Position numbers and translations under genes: made by a program
Assembly: GCA_028275295.1 (NCBI GenBank)
Contig: JAPWUY010000026.1
Coordinates: 1-10,512 of the forward strand
Source: Thermodesulfobacteriota bacterium
Lineage (GTDB): Bacteria; Desulfobacterota; Desulfocorpusculales; Desulfocorpusculum
Direction: 5' to 3'
Length of the DNA stretch: 10,512 nt
Shown here: positions 1 to 7,563 of the stretch, one piece after another
Position numbering within the stretch: position 1 is the stretch's first letter
Layout: every line of letters begins with the position of its first letter
Notes under the pieces: model-generated
Databases searched by the model: none
What the model saw: only the letters and a program-made list of their open reading frames with translations
Told to the model about the DNA's origin: nothing

Positions 1-148
1 CCCTCCTCCCGTTGATCAAAGAGAACCTCCCTATCACGAGAGTGTCAACACCTTCAAGGGGGACAGGGTACTTCACGATAAGCGGATAACGCGGTCTGCC
101 TGGCCCTTTGTCTCCGAACCAACGGGTCCCTGCAAAAAGAAGCCTCAT
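1..148 (-). CDS. Unidentified protein, N-terminal part only (runs off left edge)
   Basis: An open frame on the minus strand starts with ATG at 148-146 and stays open to the window edge, giving 49 codons. The purine-rich GAGAGAAG just before the ATG could serve as a weak ribosome binding site. The frame is open back to a TAG near 247, but no ATG, GTG or TTG lies between, so 148 is the only sensible start. The peptide begins MRLLFAGTRWFGDKGPGRPR and continues through KYPVPLEGVDTLVIG. I do not recognise the family. The KYPVPLEGVD segment is encoded again at 9423-9466 on the other strand, which suggests either a real conserved protein or a dispersed repeat that happens to be open. No signal peptide or membrane segment is obvious. 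A non-coding repeat is a serious alternative. Confidence 0.35.
   Translation of the reverse strand, partial: MRLLFAGTRWFGDKGPGRPRYPLIVKYPVPLEGVDTLVIGRFSLINGRR
30..73 (-). repeat. Left copy of a 44-bp inverted repeat
   Basis: The reverse complement of 30-73 matches 9423-9466 at 42 of 44 positions, including a perfect 30-nt block (44-73 against 9423-9452). Read on the minus strand here and the plus strand there, both encode KYPVPLEGVD followed by a VIG motif. Beyond the nucleotide match the next codons still align weakly (a shared leucine and arginines). The two copies are in inverted orientation about 9.3 kb apart. They could be two diverged gene copies, a gene and a remnant, or a dispersed repeat. 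Confidence 0.75.
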
Positions 149-718
149 TCTTCTCTCGAGTTTTGTCCCGGGTAAAAAGGGAACGTGTGAAAGTATCCCC
201 TGGTTATCGAGGGCTCGAGCCCCTGTGCCTGTTGGGGGGATGTGCGGGATGAGCTAATTCCGCGACCTTCCCCTTGGAGGACCTATCCCTCTCGGGGTGG
301 GTGAGCCAATGGGAGAAGGCCTTCTTGAAGGGGCGAGCCCTGAGATCGAGGGGACGCTCTTTCTTTCCGAGGGAGGCACCCTCTGGTTCCACTTTGTGTG
401 GCAGAGCGTGCGGAGAGGGAGAGTTTACAACCGAGGGGTGAGGGAGGGCAAAGAAAGCTAGTCATTTGCTGTGCCAGGAAGAGATCCCATGTGGCCGCAG
501 GTGCGGGGCGAATTCTCATTGACACTCGAAAAGGTCGTATGTTACAAGAGGTTTCGTTCCGCAGACGGGGATGCCAGTCACGTCAAAAATTTGTGGGTGA
601 ATGGTTTTCCCAAAGCGGCCAAGATCCCAAGCTTGATTGGCCTCGGGATTTCAAGTGGTCGTTCCAAGAAGGGGTTAGAGGGTTTGTCCTAGCCGGGAAT
701 GAGTCGGTCGATCGAGAA
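149..718. other. Gene-poor region with short palindromes
   Basis: I see no convincing gene here. Longer open frames on the plus strand (398-913) and minus strand (283-525) have no recognisable domain or plausible composition. The region holds two perfect 12-bp palindromes, at 211-222 (centred on CTCGAG) and 314-325 (centred on GGCC), and a hairpin with 6-bp arms 617-622/637-642. A perfect TTGACA lies at 519-524, but the hexamer 17 nt downstream (TTACAA) is a poor -10, so a promoter is not supported. It separates the left-edge gene from the divergent secreted-protein gene and presumably holds their promoters. Confidence 0.5.
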
Positions 719-763
719 AAGAGGCCCCTTTGGTGGGCCTGCCTCTTCGCAACCGGAAGAGGC
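719..763 (+). promoter_or_regulatory. Possible alternative-hairpin leader before the SBBP gene
   Basis: The seven-base AAGAGGC occurs at 719-725 and again at 757-763, and its exact complement GCCTCTT sits between them at 741-747. The middle segment can pair with either flank but not both, which is the geometry of a mutually exclusive switch. A smaller hairpin, 722-727 with 735-740, fits inside the first alternative. The structure ends 20 nt before the ribosome binding site AAGGAGG (783-789) of the gene starting at 795. There is no U-run after either hairpin, so control of translation is more likely than classical termination. I cannot match it to a known riboswitch class. Confidence 0.35.
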
Positions 764-794
764 ATCCATGTAACGTTCCGGAAAGGAGGAAAAG

Positions 795-1145
795 ATGAGA
801 GAGGGGCGTATCGCGGTATTTGGTGCAATTTTGTGCGGGATTGCGGCATTCTGCGTTCCGCGGGCCGAGGGGACCCAAATGGTCTCGAAGGACGGGATAG
901 AAGCGAAGCTTAGAACTCTCTCCATCCCTTTCGTGAAGAATGAAGGTCAGGTTGAACCATCTGTTCTCTTCCACGCGAAAACCTTAGGTGGAGCTGTACT
1001 CGTAACTCGAGACGGGACCATAGTCCACAGGTTAGTGGAAGGGGGAAAACCGCAGGCAAAGGCGGGGTCGGGAGCCATGGCCTCCTCCGAGAAGGCCAAG
1101 ACAGCTCCCCAAGGAGGGCCTTGGAAATTAGAGAGGTCTTCGTGA
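795..1145 (+). pseudogene. N-terminal piece of the SBBP-repeat secreted protein (frameshifted)
   Basis: Translation starts at ATG 795 behind a strong AAGGAGG (783-789), giving 116 residues before TGA at 1143-1145. Residues 1-27 form a signal peptide: MREGR, then the hydrophobic stretch IAVFGAILCGIAAFCV, then a likely cut near AEG. Residues about 44-80, beginning IPFVKNEGQVEPSVLFHAK, match the conserved opening of SBBP-repeat proteins (Asn-x-Gly-Gln then a hydrophobic strand), from family knowledge. The downstream frame resumes the expected family sequence (EIREVFV and so on) from about 1121 in the -1 frame. The two pieces are therefore one gene carrying a missing base or equivalent between about 1060 and 1133, unless the ribosome shifts. 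Without the repair, the large downstream part would have no signal peptide. Confidence 0.8.
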
Positions 1146-3922
1146 CCGAACAGAATGAGCATTGGGCTTCGAGGATACGGCCCGTTGGAGAAGAGCCTTC
1201 GGTCACCAAAATCAGCTATTTCAGGGGCAGGAATCCATCGGGGTGGTATCCGAGCGTAGAGACATTTGATAGGGTGAATCTCGGGGAGATTTGGAACGGG
1301 ATAGAGGTGAAGCTCAAGGCGCACGGAGACAATGTGGAAAAACTTTTCTACGTGAGGCCCGGAGCTGACCCGAGTCGAATAATGGTGAGGGTGGATGGTG
1401 GCAAGGGAGTGAGGCTGAATGAAAAAGGAGAGATAGAGGTAGATACGGAGCTCGGTATCGCAAAATTCTCGAAGCCCATTGCTTACCAACTGGAAGACGG
1501 AAAGAGGATCCCCGTCAGTTACGAGCTAAAGGAAGATCTTCACACCTTCCGAACCGGTGATTACGACAGGGAGAAGACCCTCGTCATCGATCCATTGCTC
1601 GCATCGACTTTCGTTGGAGGAGATCGTCACGATCACATTTCATCAATGGTCGTAGATCCCTATGGAAACGTCTATGTCGCAGGTATGACAGTCTCAGTGG
1701 ACTATCCAGTCATTGCAGGTGCCCTGGATGGGACTTGTGGCACTGATGGAAACTGTAACGCTTTTGGCAGTACTCCTGATACCCGCCGGATGGATGCTTT
1801 CATTTCCAAATTCGACAATGGCCTGACTACACTTCTAGCTTCGACGTTTCTTGGCGGGGAAGATGATGATTCTATCGCCTCAATTGCACTTGACGAACTT
1901 GGAAATGTTTTCGTTGCAGGGCAGACAACATCGGACGAGTTTCCGGTCACTCTAGGGGCGTATCAAACAGCCAAGCCCGGGGGGTACGACGCTTTTGTTT
2001 GCAAGTTGAATGCTTCCCTCACAAACCTATTAGCATCTACGTATCTAGGCGGGAGAGATTACGATGAGGCTACTTCCGTTCTGGTCGTTGGTCGCGAGGA
2101 CCGCCGGCCCAAGGTATGTGTGGCTGGAAACACAAGGTCCAACAATTTCCCCACAACTCCTTCAGCTTACGACCGAAATTGCGGTACTGATGGCAATTGC
2201 AACGGGAAAGGAGATGCGTTCGTAGCTTGCTTCACTGGGTCCTTGTCCACTCTCGTTTCCTCGACCTTCGTGGGTGGGAGCGGATGGGAGGAGGCCCGCG
2301 CCTTGGCCCTAGGTGGTGACGGTCGGCTTTACCTAGTCGGGGTCACGGATTCCACTGATTTTCCCACGACGGCCAATGCTTACAGCACGAGCTACAACGG
2401 AGGTCTCCATGACATATTCGTCGTTAACCTGCCCGTAACTCTCGACATTGTCGTGGCTTCAACCCTCTTGGGGGGCGATCAGGAGGACAACGCCTGTTGT
2501 GTGGCCATGTGCGGCCACGAGGTCTGTGTTGCGGGCCTAAGGAAATTCTTGCCGCAGCCCCACTACCCCGACCAGGATGTGGCCATCTATAAACTCAGCC
2601 CCGACCTCAGGACCCTTGTAGCATCGAGATTCCTCGGAGGGCAAGGCTTGGATGGCTCCGACGAGGCTCATGCGATGGCAATAGACGCCTCAGGCAACAT
2701 TTACGTTGCAGGCACGACCTCCAGCCTGGATTACCCTACCACAGAAGATGCTTACATGAGCAGACCTCTTAAGTCGGAAGACATATTTCTCTCCAAGCTT
2801 TCCCCGGACTTAAACGAGCTGGTGGCCTCCACGTATTTTGGGTCGGATTATAGCACGGTCGCCTCTTTGGCAATAGACCCCTCAGGCAATGTCTTTCTTG
2901 CAGGAACTGCTTGTCATCCGAGTTTTCCCACAACGCCTGGAGCGTATGATCCTCTCTGTGGGACGGATGGGAATTGCGATCAGCCCGACCCGAACGCGGC
3001 CTGGTTTTGCGACGGCTTTATCTCCAAATTCGACAACCGATTCTCCTCTTCTCCGATTTCCATGTACACCCTCAACGTCGAGGTCTCGGGTCACGGATCC
3101 GTGGCCAGCACTCCAGGAGGCATACATTGCATCCCCACTTGCACCCACCAATACAGCTCCGGAACTTTAGTGACCCTTTCTGCGATGCCAGAGGAAGGAT
3201 TCGAGTTGGACAGGTGGGAGGGGGATTGCTCCACATGCGGAAAGGACTCGGAGTGTCTCGTGATCATGAACAGGGACGTCTCCTGTGCAGCCATCTTCAG
3301 CGAATCGGTGGGTTACTCGTTGACAGTGAGAAAAACCGGGACTGGAAGCGGCATCGTGAGGGGGCCAGGGATAGAATGCGGGGATGACTGTAGCGAAATT
3401 GAGCCGCGAGGCATTGAGGTCAGTCTGTTGGCCATTCCCGGTGAGGGCTCCAGGTTCGCGTCGTGGGGGGGCGACTGTGAGGCCTGTGGCAGTGATCTCA
3501 CCTGTAACCTCCGAATGGATTCCCATAAGGAATGCACTGCTCGCTTCGATCGTCCTGGACCTGATCTCACCGGGAGTTGGGAAAGTTTGGAGCAAAGCTG
3601 TAAAAATACAGCAAGTGGCTTGAGATGCAAACTGAAAGGAAGGCTCACGGTCACCAATCAAGGAGATGCGAAGGCCCAAGCGGGAGCCACGATCCGTTTC
3701 TACTTGTCCCAGGACACAGAGGTGAGCGCCGAAGACCTTATTCTCAAAGAATTGGCCCTCGGTGCACTGGCTCCTGGGCGCAGCAAGACCAAGAAGTTGA
3801 GCGCAACCTTGCCAACAGGCACGAGTGCGTCTGGAAAATACGTCATAGGCTGGATAGATCCAACGAACGCTGTGGAGGAAAAGAACGAGGAGAATAACTT
3901 AGCTATAGGACAAATCCCATGA
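1121..3922 (+). CDS. Secreted SBBP seven-bladed propeller protein with InlB-like repeats and CARDB domain (main part)
   Basis: A frame of 933 codons is open from TTG 1121 to TGA 3920-3922. Residues 1-155 are the region before the propeller, including WNGIEVKLKAHGDNVEKLFY and a VRPGADPSRI motif typical of SBBP-repeat proteins. Seven repeats follow, each opening with a variant of LLAST(F/Y)LGG at about residues 160, 237, 303, 377, 443, 498 and 566, and most containing a GNVYVAG-like strand. This fits a seven-bladed propeller. CGTDGNC loops lie at 206-212, 354-360 and 613-619 and may form disulfides or bind metal. Two cysteine-rich InlB-like repeats occupy about 649-727 and 732-809, each with a (W/S)WxGDC motif. 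A CARDB-like domain (about 814-930) ends the protein. No membrane anchor or sorting signal is visible. A cell-surface or secreted adhesive role is inferred. TTG 1121 is probably not the native start, because the signal peptide is encoded upstream in another frame. Confidence 0.85.
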   Translation: MEIREVFVTEQNEHWASRIRPVGEEPSVTKISYFRGRNPSGWYPSVETFDRVNLGEIWNGIEVKLKAHGDNVEKLFYVRPGADPSRIMVRVDGGKGVRLNEKGEIEVDTELGIAKFSKPIAYQLEDGKRIPVSYELKEDLHTFRTGDYDREKTLVIDPLLASTFVGGDRHDHISSMVVDPYGNVYVAGMTVSVDYPVIAGALDGTCGTDGNCNAFGSTPDTRRMDAFISKFDNGLTTLLASTFLGGEDDDSIASIALDELGNVFVAGQTTSDEFPVTLGAYQTAKPGGYDAFVCKLNASLTNLLASTYLGGRDYDEATSVLVVGREDRRPKVCVAGNTRSNNFPTTPSAYDRNCGTDGNCNGKGDAFVACFTGSLSTLVSSTFVGGSGWEEARALALGGDGRLYLVGVTDSTDFPTTANAYSTSYNGGLHDIFVVNLPVTLDIVVASTLLGGDQEDNACCVAMCGHEVCVAGLRKFLPQPHYPDQDVAIYKLSPDLRTLVASRFLGGQGLDGSDEAHAMAIDASGNIYVAGTTSSLDYPTTEDAYMSRPLKSEDIFLSKLSPDLNELVASTYFGSDYSTVASLAIDPSGNVFLAGTACHPSFPTTPGAYDPLCGTDGNCDQPDPNAAWFCDGFISKFDNRFSSSPISMYTLNVEVSGHGSVASTPGGIHCIPTCTHQYSSGTLVTLSAMPEEGFELDRWEGDCSTCGKDSECLVIMNRDVSCAAIFSESVGYSLTVRKTGTGSGIVRGPGIECGDDCSEIEPRGIEVSLLAIPGEGSRFASWGGDCEACGSDLTCNLRMDSHKECTARFDRPGPDLTGSWESLEQSCKNTASGLRCKLKGRLTVTNQGDAKAQAGATIRFYLSQDTEVSAEDLILKELALGALAPGRSKTKKLSATLPTGTSASGKYVIGWIDPTNAVEEKNEENNLAIGQIP

Positions 3923-3930
3923 GTAGCGAG

Positions 3931-3966
3931 GAAGGCCGCGAATTAGTTGACCGATTCGCGGCCTTC
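3931..3966. terminator. Bidirectional hairpin between convergent genes
   Basis: A perfect 13-bp inverted repeat pairs 3931-3943 with 3954-3966 around a 10-nt loop. It begins 8 nt after the stop codon of the SBBP gene and lies 18 nt beyond the stop of the convergent small secreted-protein gene on the minus strand. The location and GC-rich stem fit a shared terminator. Neither side has a long U-run, so it may act as a 3' end stabiliser or a weak terminator. Confidence 0.75.
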
Positions 3967-3984
3967 GAAGTATTCAGAAGCCCA

Positions 3985-4234
3985 TTACTGGCAAACTCTT
4001 TCCCAATGGCCTGGGACCCACACTTCCCTGTAAACTGTGAATCCCCGATCGTCCCTGATGGGCCTTCTCTCCCACCTTCCCTCCACCCAGATGGTCGTGC
4101 ATGGTGGAGGAGGCGGAGGCGGCGCATAGACATATACGGGATACCAGGCGGGTGGATAGTACCAGCCCCACCAAGGGCCGATACCTATCCAGACATAGGA
4201 AAGAGACTACGATCAACCTTGTCTTGGGCCTCAT
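3985..4234 (-). pseudogene. Small WXXGXW-repeat secreted protein, frameshifted near its N-terminus
   Basis: ATG 4234, behind the G-rich AAGGGGGGTTGAG, opens a frame encoding a basic, hydrophobic signal peptide start (MRPKTRLIVVSFLCL). The +1-shifted frame is open from 4206 to TAA at 3987-3985. It encodes an aromatic stretch (WIGIGPWWGWYYPPAWYPVY), a run of seven prolines, then two related motifs, TIWVEGRWERRP and EVWVPGHWERVC, and ends CQ. WVEGRW and WVPGHW fit the WXXGXW repeat pattern of small envelope proteins. Joined, the product would be about 82 residues, so one extra base between about 4206 and 4185 breaks the gene. It lies 34 nt downstream of cysE on the same strand and probably shares its transcript. 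Function is unknown; an exported or outer-membrane-associated location is inferred. Confidence 0.7.
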
Positions 4235-4268
4235 GGCTCAACCCCCCTTTTCCCCAGTACAAGCCCCT

Positions 4269-5297
4269 TCAAGTTTTTCCTCGTGTTTGGACAGGGGCCG
4301 AGCCGAACAGGTTTACTTCATCCGAGGGCTCTGGAGATTCCAACCTGCTTTGGATCTTCAGGTTGGGATCAGCCAAAGTCACCCTGGAGTCGGGTGGCAC
4401 GGAGCTTGTGAGCCAAACGTTTCCACCTATTATGGACCGAGCTCCTATTACGGTCTCGCCTCCCAGGATCGTCGCACCAGCATAGATGATCACATCATCT
4501 TCTATGGTGGGGTGTCTCTTGTATCCCCTGGCCATGGATCCATCAGCCTCTCTCTTGAGACTCAAAGCCCCCAGGGTCACCCCTTGGTATATCCTGACAT
4601 TGTCGCCTATTTCCGTAGTCTCCCCGATGACCACTCCAGTCCCATGGTCTATGAAGAAATTTCTCCCAATCTTGGCACCAGGGTGGATATCTATCCCAGT
4701 TACCCTGTGGGCATATTCCGTCATTATTCTGGGGAGCAAGGGGACCCCCTGGACGTGAAGCTCGTGGGCTATCCTGTACACAGCAATGGCGAAGAGCCCT
4801 GGATAGGCGAAAACTATCTCATCTATACTCTTCGCCGCAGGATCCCCCTCATATGCTGCCCTCACATCCCCGGCCAACATCTTTCTCAGCTTGGGTATTT
4901 TCCTCAAGAATTCTAGAGCCTGCTCCTGGCCCTTCTCCACACACTTCACACAGAGGCTGTCCAAGCGCCTGCATTCATGTTGAATGCTTCTGGAGATCTG
5001 AATGGCCAACTTTTCAAAAAGGGAATTTACCTCGGAACCAATGTGGTAGGCGAGGTTCCTCCTATCCAGTTCTTGATTGCCGAAATAGCCCGGAAAAAGG
5101 AGATCCAAAAGGTCCTTCAGGATTTCGACCACTGACTCGAAAGAGGGAATAACGGCCGAGTCGATGTGGTCCACACTGTCCGGCTGCTGGCAACTCTCCA
5201 CTATGGCCTCAACGATCTCCGGGAGTTTGGATCTGTAATCGGAAGCTATTTCCACAGCTGTCTTGCAGGTCTCCCTGTCGGATATCGGTTGGCTCAT
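4269..5297 (-). CDS. cysE: Serine O-acetyltransferase
   Basis: This 342-residue protein transfers acetyl from acetyl-CoA to L-serine, giving O-acetylserine, the first step of cysteine synthesis in the cytoplasm. An alpha-helical N-terminal part (about 1-195) includes MLAGDVRAAYEGDPAA (140-155) and AVYRIAHELH (172-181), regions typical of the family. The left-handed beta-helix (about 200-305) carries HPGAKIGRNFFIDHGTG with the catalytic His218 next to Asp217, then VIGET, YQGVTLGA and KRHPTI with the second conserved His262. The C-terminal tail (about 306-342) is probably disordered. The length exceeds the 273 residues of E. coli CysE and fits the longer EpsC-like enzymes. ATG 5297 follows an AGGGGGATGAGGG purine stretch. 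A perfect 14-bp palindrome lies just upstream. Catalytic residues look intact and there is no frameshift. Confidence 0.95.
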   Translation of the reverse strand: MSQPISDRETCKTAVEIASDYRSKLPEIVEAIVESCQQPDSVDHIDSAVIPSFESVVEILKDLLDLLFPGYFGNQELDRRNLAYHIGSEVNSLFEKLAIQISRSIQHECRRLDSLCVKCVEKGQEQALEFLRKIPKLRKMLAGDVRAAYEGDPAAKSIDEIVFAYPGLFAIAVYRIAHELHVQGVPLLPRIMTEYAHRVTGIDIHPGAKIGRNFFIDHGTGVVIGETTEIGDNVRIYQGVTLGALSLKREADGSMARGYKRHPTIEDDVIIYAGATILGGETVIGARSIIGGNVWLTSSVPPDSRVTLADPNLKIQSRLESPEPSDEVNLFGSAPVQTRGKT

Positions 5298-5311
5298 CCC
5301 TCATCCCCCTT

Positions 5312-5325
5312 GGTAAGCGCTTACC
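5312..5325. promoter_or_regulatory. Perfect 14-bp palindrome upstream of cysE
   Basis: GGTAAGCGCTTACC is its own reverse complement and lies 14 nt before the cysE start codon, directly against the ribosome binding region. Its size, symmetry and place suggest an operator for a dimeric repressor. On the minus strand a weak promoter is possible, with TTGCCA (5356-5351) as -35 and AACAAT about 17 nt downstream as -10, which would put the palindrome near the transcription start. The regulator is unknown. Confidence 0.5.
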
Positions 5326-5500
5326 TTATTGTTGACCACTCTTGTCGCATTGGCAAGCCATGTGGGGATTCGGGTTTCCCATGTTGGAACGGGGACGGTT
5401 CCTGCCAAGAGCCATAAAACGATGTGGGCACTTTGGAGATGGCCCGAAAGAAGAGGTTTCTCCCTTGCGTGGCACTCGCTGGGGGAGGGAGGGATCCTGG

Positions 5501-6150
5501 TCAAAATTTACGGCCACTTGGACGTCTCGGCTCTTTTCCTTTCTCGCTAGGATATTGGTTACTTCGCTCTTTGAACCTAAAGCTTCCTAGTATCTCTTCG
5601 AAGGTCTCGGAGTAGCTCTCAAAGGACTCCGGCAATGCGTGGAATGAGAGCAAGTAGATCATCCCTTCCCTCTCAACCCAAATGTCCCTGAACCGCCACC
5701 ACGGTGTACCCCATGGCCGAATGTAGGTGATTTCGTAACCGGAAAGGTCTCCCTTTTGGAACTTTCTAGTTGCAACGTTCCTCATCTCAGAGGTCGCCTT
5801 CCTGTATGCGCGCTTGAATCGGCTCTCGAGGTCCTCGTTTCGCTCGAGAGGGGAAGAGGCAACTGCGAAAAATCCTCTTCCCTGGCCCTTGATAGCTGGA
5901 TGCTGTATCGTCACGATCTCTCTCACACCCAAGCCATAATAATCTCGGGAAGAGGCGGTATGGCGAAGACTTCATCCATTGTCTTCCAGCCCCCAGGGAT
6001 TGAGAAGGTGAAAGCCTCGTGTTGGTAAAGGCGGCCCGCCATAACTGAGGAAGATCCCATGCAAGATGCTAGGAGAAAGAAGGCAATTACGCTAGCTCGC
6101 CCTCTTCTTGAGACGCGGAATACCTCTCGTATTGGATGATATCGCCTCAG
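5501..6150 (-). pseudogene. PsbP-like secreted protein, frameshifted
   Basis: Two overlapping minus-strand frames together make one protein. The first (ending in TGA near 5923) encodes a basic stretch and hydrophobic segment RASVIAFFLLASCMG, a cut site near VMAG, then LYQHEAFTFSIPGGWKTMDE and FAIPPLP. The second, one base back, continues RDYYGLGVREIVTIQHP, then GFFAVASSPL, RPWGTPWWRFRDIWVE, YLLSFHALPESF and EILGSFRF, to the stop at 5501. This order matches PsbP-like domains of bacterial secreted proteins. The shift lies near 5944-5950 at a CCC run where one base seems missing. No good ATG, GTG or TTG start precedes the signal peptide closely; CTG at 6150 is a guess, and the frame is open up to 6312. 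The role is unknown, and stress or envelope functions are only speculation. It lies about 200 nt upstream of cysE on the same strand. Confidence 0.7.
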
Positions 6151-6737
6151 GGCATGCCGAGCTGTGAGGGTTTCCCCTTGGCCGCACCTCTTTCCATCTT
6201 CTTCATGGGAGCCATTCTCCACGTGAATCTCTCCTTTCTCGCAATTGGCGTTTCCTTCCTGTTGGAGTTTGTCCCACCCCGAAAGCCATGGCCCAGCCAT
6301 CGGGATCCCCATGGAACCACGAATGAATGGAGGATACCTTTTCCCCCCTTCCCCGAAGCAATAGTGTCCAATGCTTTGAAATTGGCTATGGTCAGATCAC
6401 CTCCCTTCTCGGAAAGAAGGGGGTTGAGGGGATAAGGCTTCTTGGAGGGGCGATTTTCCGAACGGCCAGATTTTCATGGCCGAGGCGTGCCCAGCCCACC
6501 CTTTGGCGAGATCCCCTAAATGGCTCCTTTTGCCCCCAGACCCAAGGACTTTTCTAGGGAAGAGGAATAATATCGACGACGTGCAAGGTCACCTGAGGGC
6601 GCAATTCCAAAAGGATCGGCCTTCGCACAGGGTGATACCTCCCCCTTCCTGGCGAAAGCAGAGACCGGGCCCTGCGAGACCCTCGGGATGAGCGAGCTCC
6701 TGGGAAAGAGGCGACCCTATGATGGTATTGCCCATCC
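6151..6737. other. Region without a convincing gene
   Basis: Open frames on both strands here are short, lack known domains and have unlikely compositions. The minus-strand frame up to 6312 could extend the PsbP-like gene upstream, but a leader rich in charged residues before a signal peptide is implausible. A hairpin with 6-bp arms 6463-6468/6477-6482 is present. The region may hold the promoter of the PsbP-like gene and the 3' end of the tup transcript. It could also be decayed coding sequence. Confidence 0.45.
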
Positions 6738-6756
6738 CCCCTTCGGGGCCCTTTTT
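6738..6756 (+). terminator. Weak terminator-like hairpin with U-run
   Basis: CCCC (6738-6741) pairs with GGGG (6745-6748), and five T follow at 6752-6756 on the plus strand. The stem is short and no plus-strand gene upstream is supported, so this may be chance. On the minus strand it lies 36 nt after the tupC stop but has no U-run in that direction. Confidence 0.2.
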
Positions 6757-6792
6757 CTCATTAGCTGGGGAGGCTCGACTGGAAAGCCACCA

Positions 6793-7563
6793 CTAGCCCT
6801 TTGAAGCGAGAAGACTCGTCAGTCGCTCTTTTGTCTTTCTGAGATCCAGGAACTCACCCACAAATGGGTGAAGGGGCCTGTGGACGACCTCGGATGTAGG
6901 GCCCATTTGGAGAATCTCTCCCTCACACATCACTGCTACCTTGTCGCATATGCTCATTGCGTCCAACCGGTCGTGGGTGGTCATGATTGCAGTCGTCCCA
7001 GTGGCGTGGAGCAGTCTGTCCAAGTCCTCGAGGAGTCTGTCTTTGGAAGGCGGATCCAAGGAAGAGAAAGGCTCGTCGAGGAGCAAGACCTCGGGTTCCA
7101 CAGCCAGGGCTCTTGCCAAACTCACCCTCTGAGCTTCGCCCCCGGAGAGGTCTTTCACGTGTCTGCGTTTGAGGTGGGCGATTCCCAATTTTTCTAACGC
7201 CACCCGCGCCTGCTCATCAGATCGTTTCCCCCTTATTCCTCTCAGTCTGAGCCCCAGGGAAACGTTCTCCAGAACCGTTCCGTTAAGGAGAAGAGGCTTC
7301 TGAAAAACCATGACCACCTTGCGCCTAAGCTCCAAGGGAGTGGCAAGTCCCGATGTAAGCTTCCCGCACAGTTTGACCCTTCCTTCCTCAGGCTTGAGGA
7401 GAAGACCTAAGGACATGAGAAGGGTGGTCTTCCCTGATCCATTAGGCCCGACCACAGCCAATATTTCTCCTTGAAAGAGTTCCAACCGGCGGATCTGCAG
7501 CCGGAATCTGCCCCTCCGCACCACCAATCCCTCGACCTCCAGGACAGGGGACTCCTCAATCAC
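6793..7563 (-). CDS. tupC: Tungstate ABC transporter, ATP-binding protein
   Basis: The protein is the ATPase that drives tungstate import through TupB at the inner face of the membrane. With GTG 7563 as start it has 256 residues. That GTG overlaps the repaired tupB stop as GTGA, the usual coupled arrangement, and AAAGAGG lies upstream. An in-frame GTG at 7566 is equally possible, but farther upstream starts would add sequence that belongs to tupB. Motifs, numbered from 7563: Walker A GPNGSGKT (39-46), Q-loop Gln88 in VFQKPLL, signature LSGGEAQ (139-145), Walker B VLLLDEP (159-165), D-loop SSLD (167-170) and H-loop His197 in TTHD. All are intact. The C-terminus is short, without an added regulatory domain of the ModC type. 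Assignment to tungstate rather than molybdate rests on TupA. Confidence 0.9.
   Translation of the reverse strand: MIEESPVLEVEGLVVRRGRFRLQIRRLELFQGEILAVVGPNGSGKTTLLMSLGLLLKPEEGRVKLCGKLTSGLATPLELRRKVVMVFQKPLLLNGTVLENVSLGLRLRGIRGKRSDEQARVALEKLGIAHLKRRHVKDLSGGEAQRVSLARALAVEPEVLLLDEPFSSLDPPSKDRLLEDLDRLLHATGTTAIMTTHDRLDAMSICDKVAVMCEGEILQMGPTSEVVHRPLHPFVGEFLDLRKTKERLTSLLASKG

Noticed and set aside
719..794. Known riboswitch (cyclic-di-GMP type) before the SBBP gene
   Set aside because: The conserved core motifs of that class are not present. Only an unclassified alternative pairing is supported.
398..913. Plus-strand open frame of 171 codons ahead of the SBBP gene
   Set aside because: No recognisable domain. 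It overlaps the true RBS and start of the secreted protein at 795 and its composition is not protein-like.
3919..4485. Plus-strand open frame starting at ATGA over the SBBP stop
   Set aside because: It runs through the hairpin and antisense to the WXXGXW gene and the 3' end of cysE. Arginine and proline runs arise from the opposite strand's proline codons.
4101..4916. Plus-strand open frame of 271 codons
   Set aside because: It lies antisense to cysE, whose protein is unmistakable.
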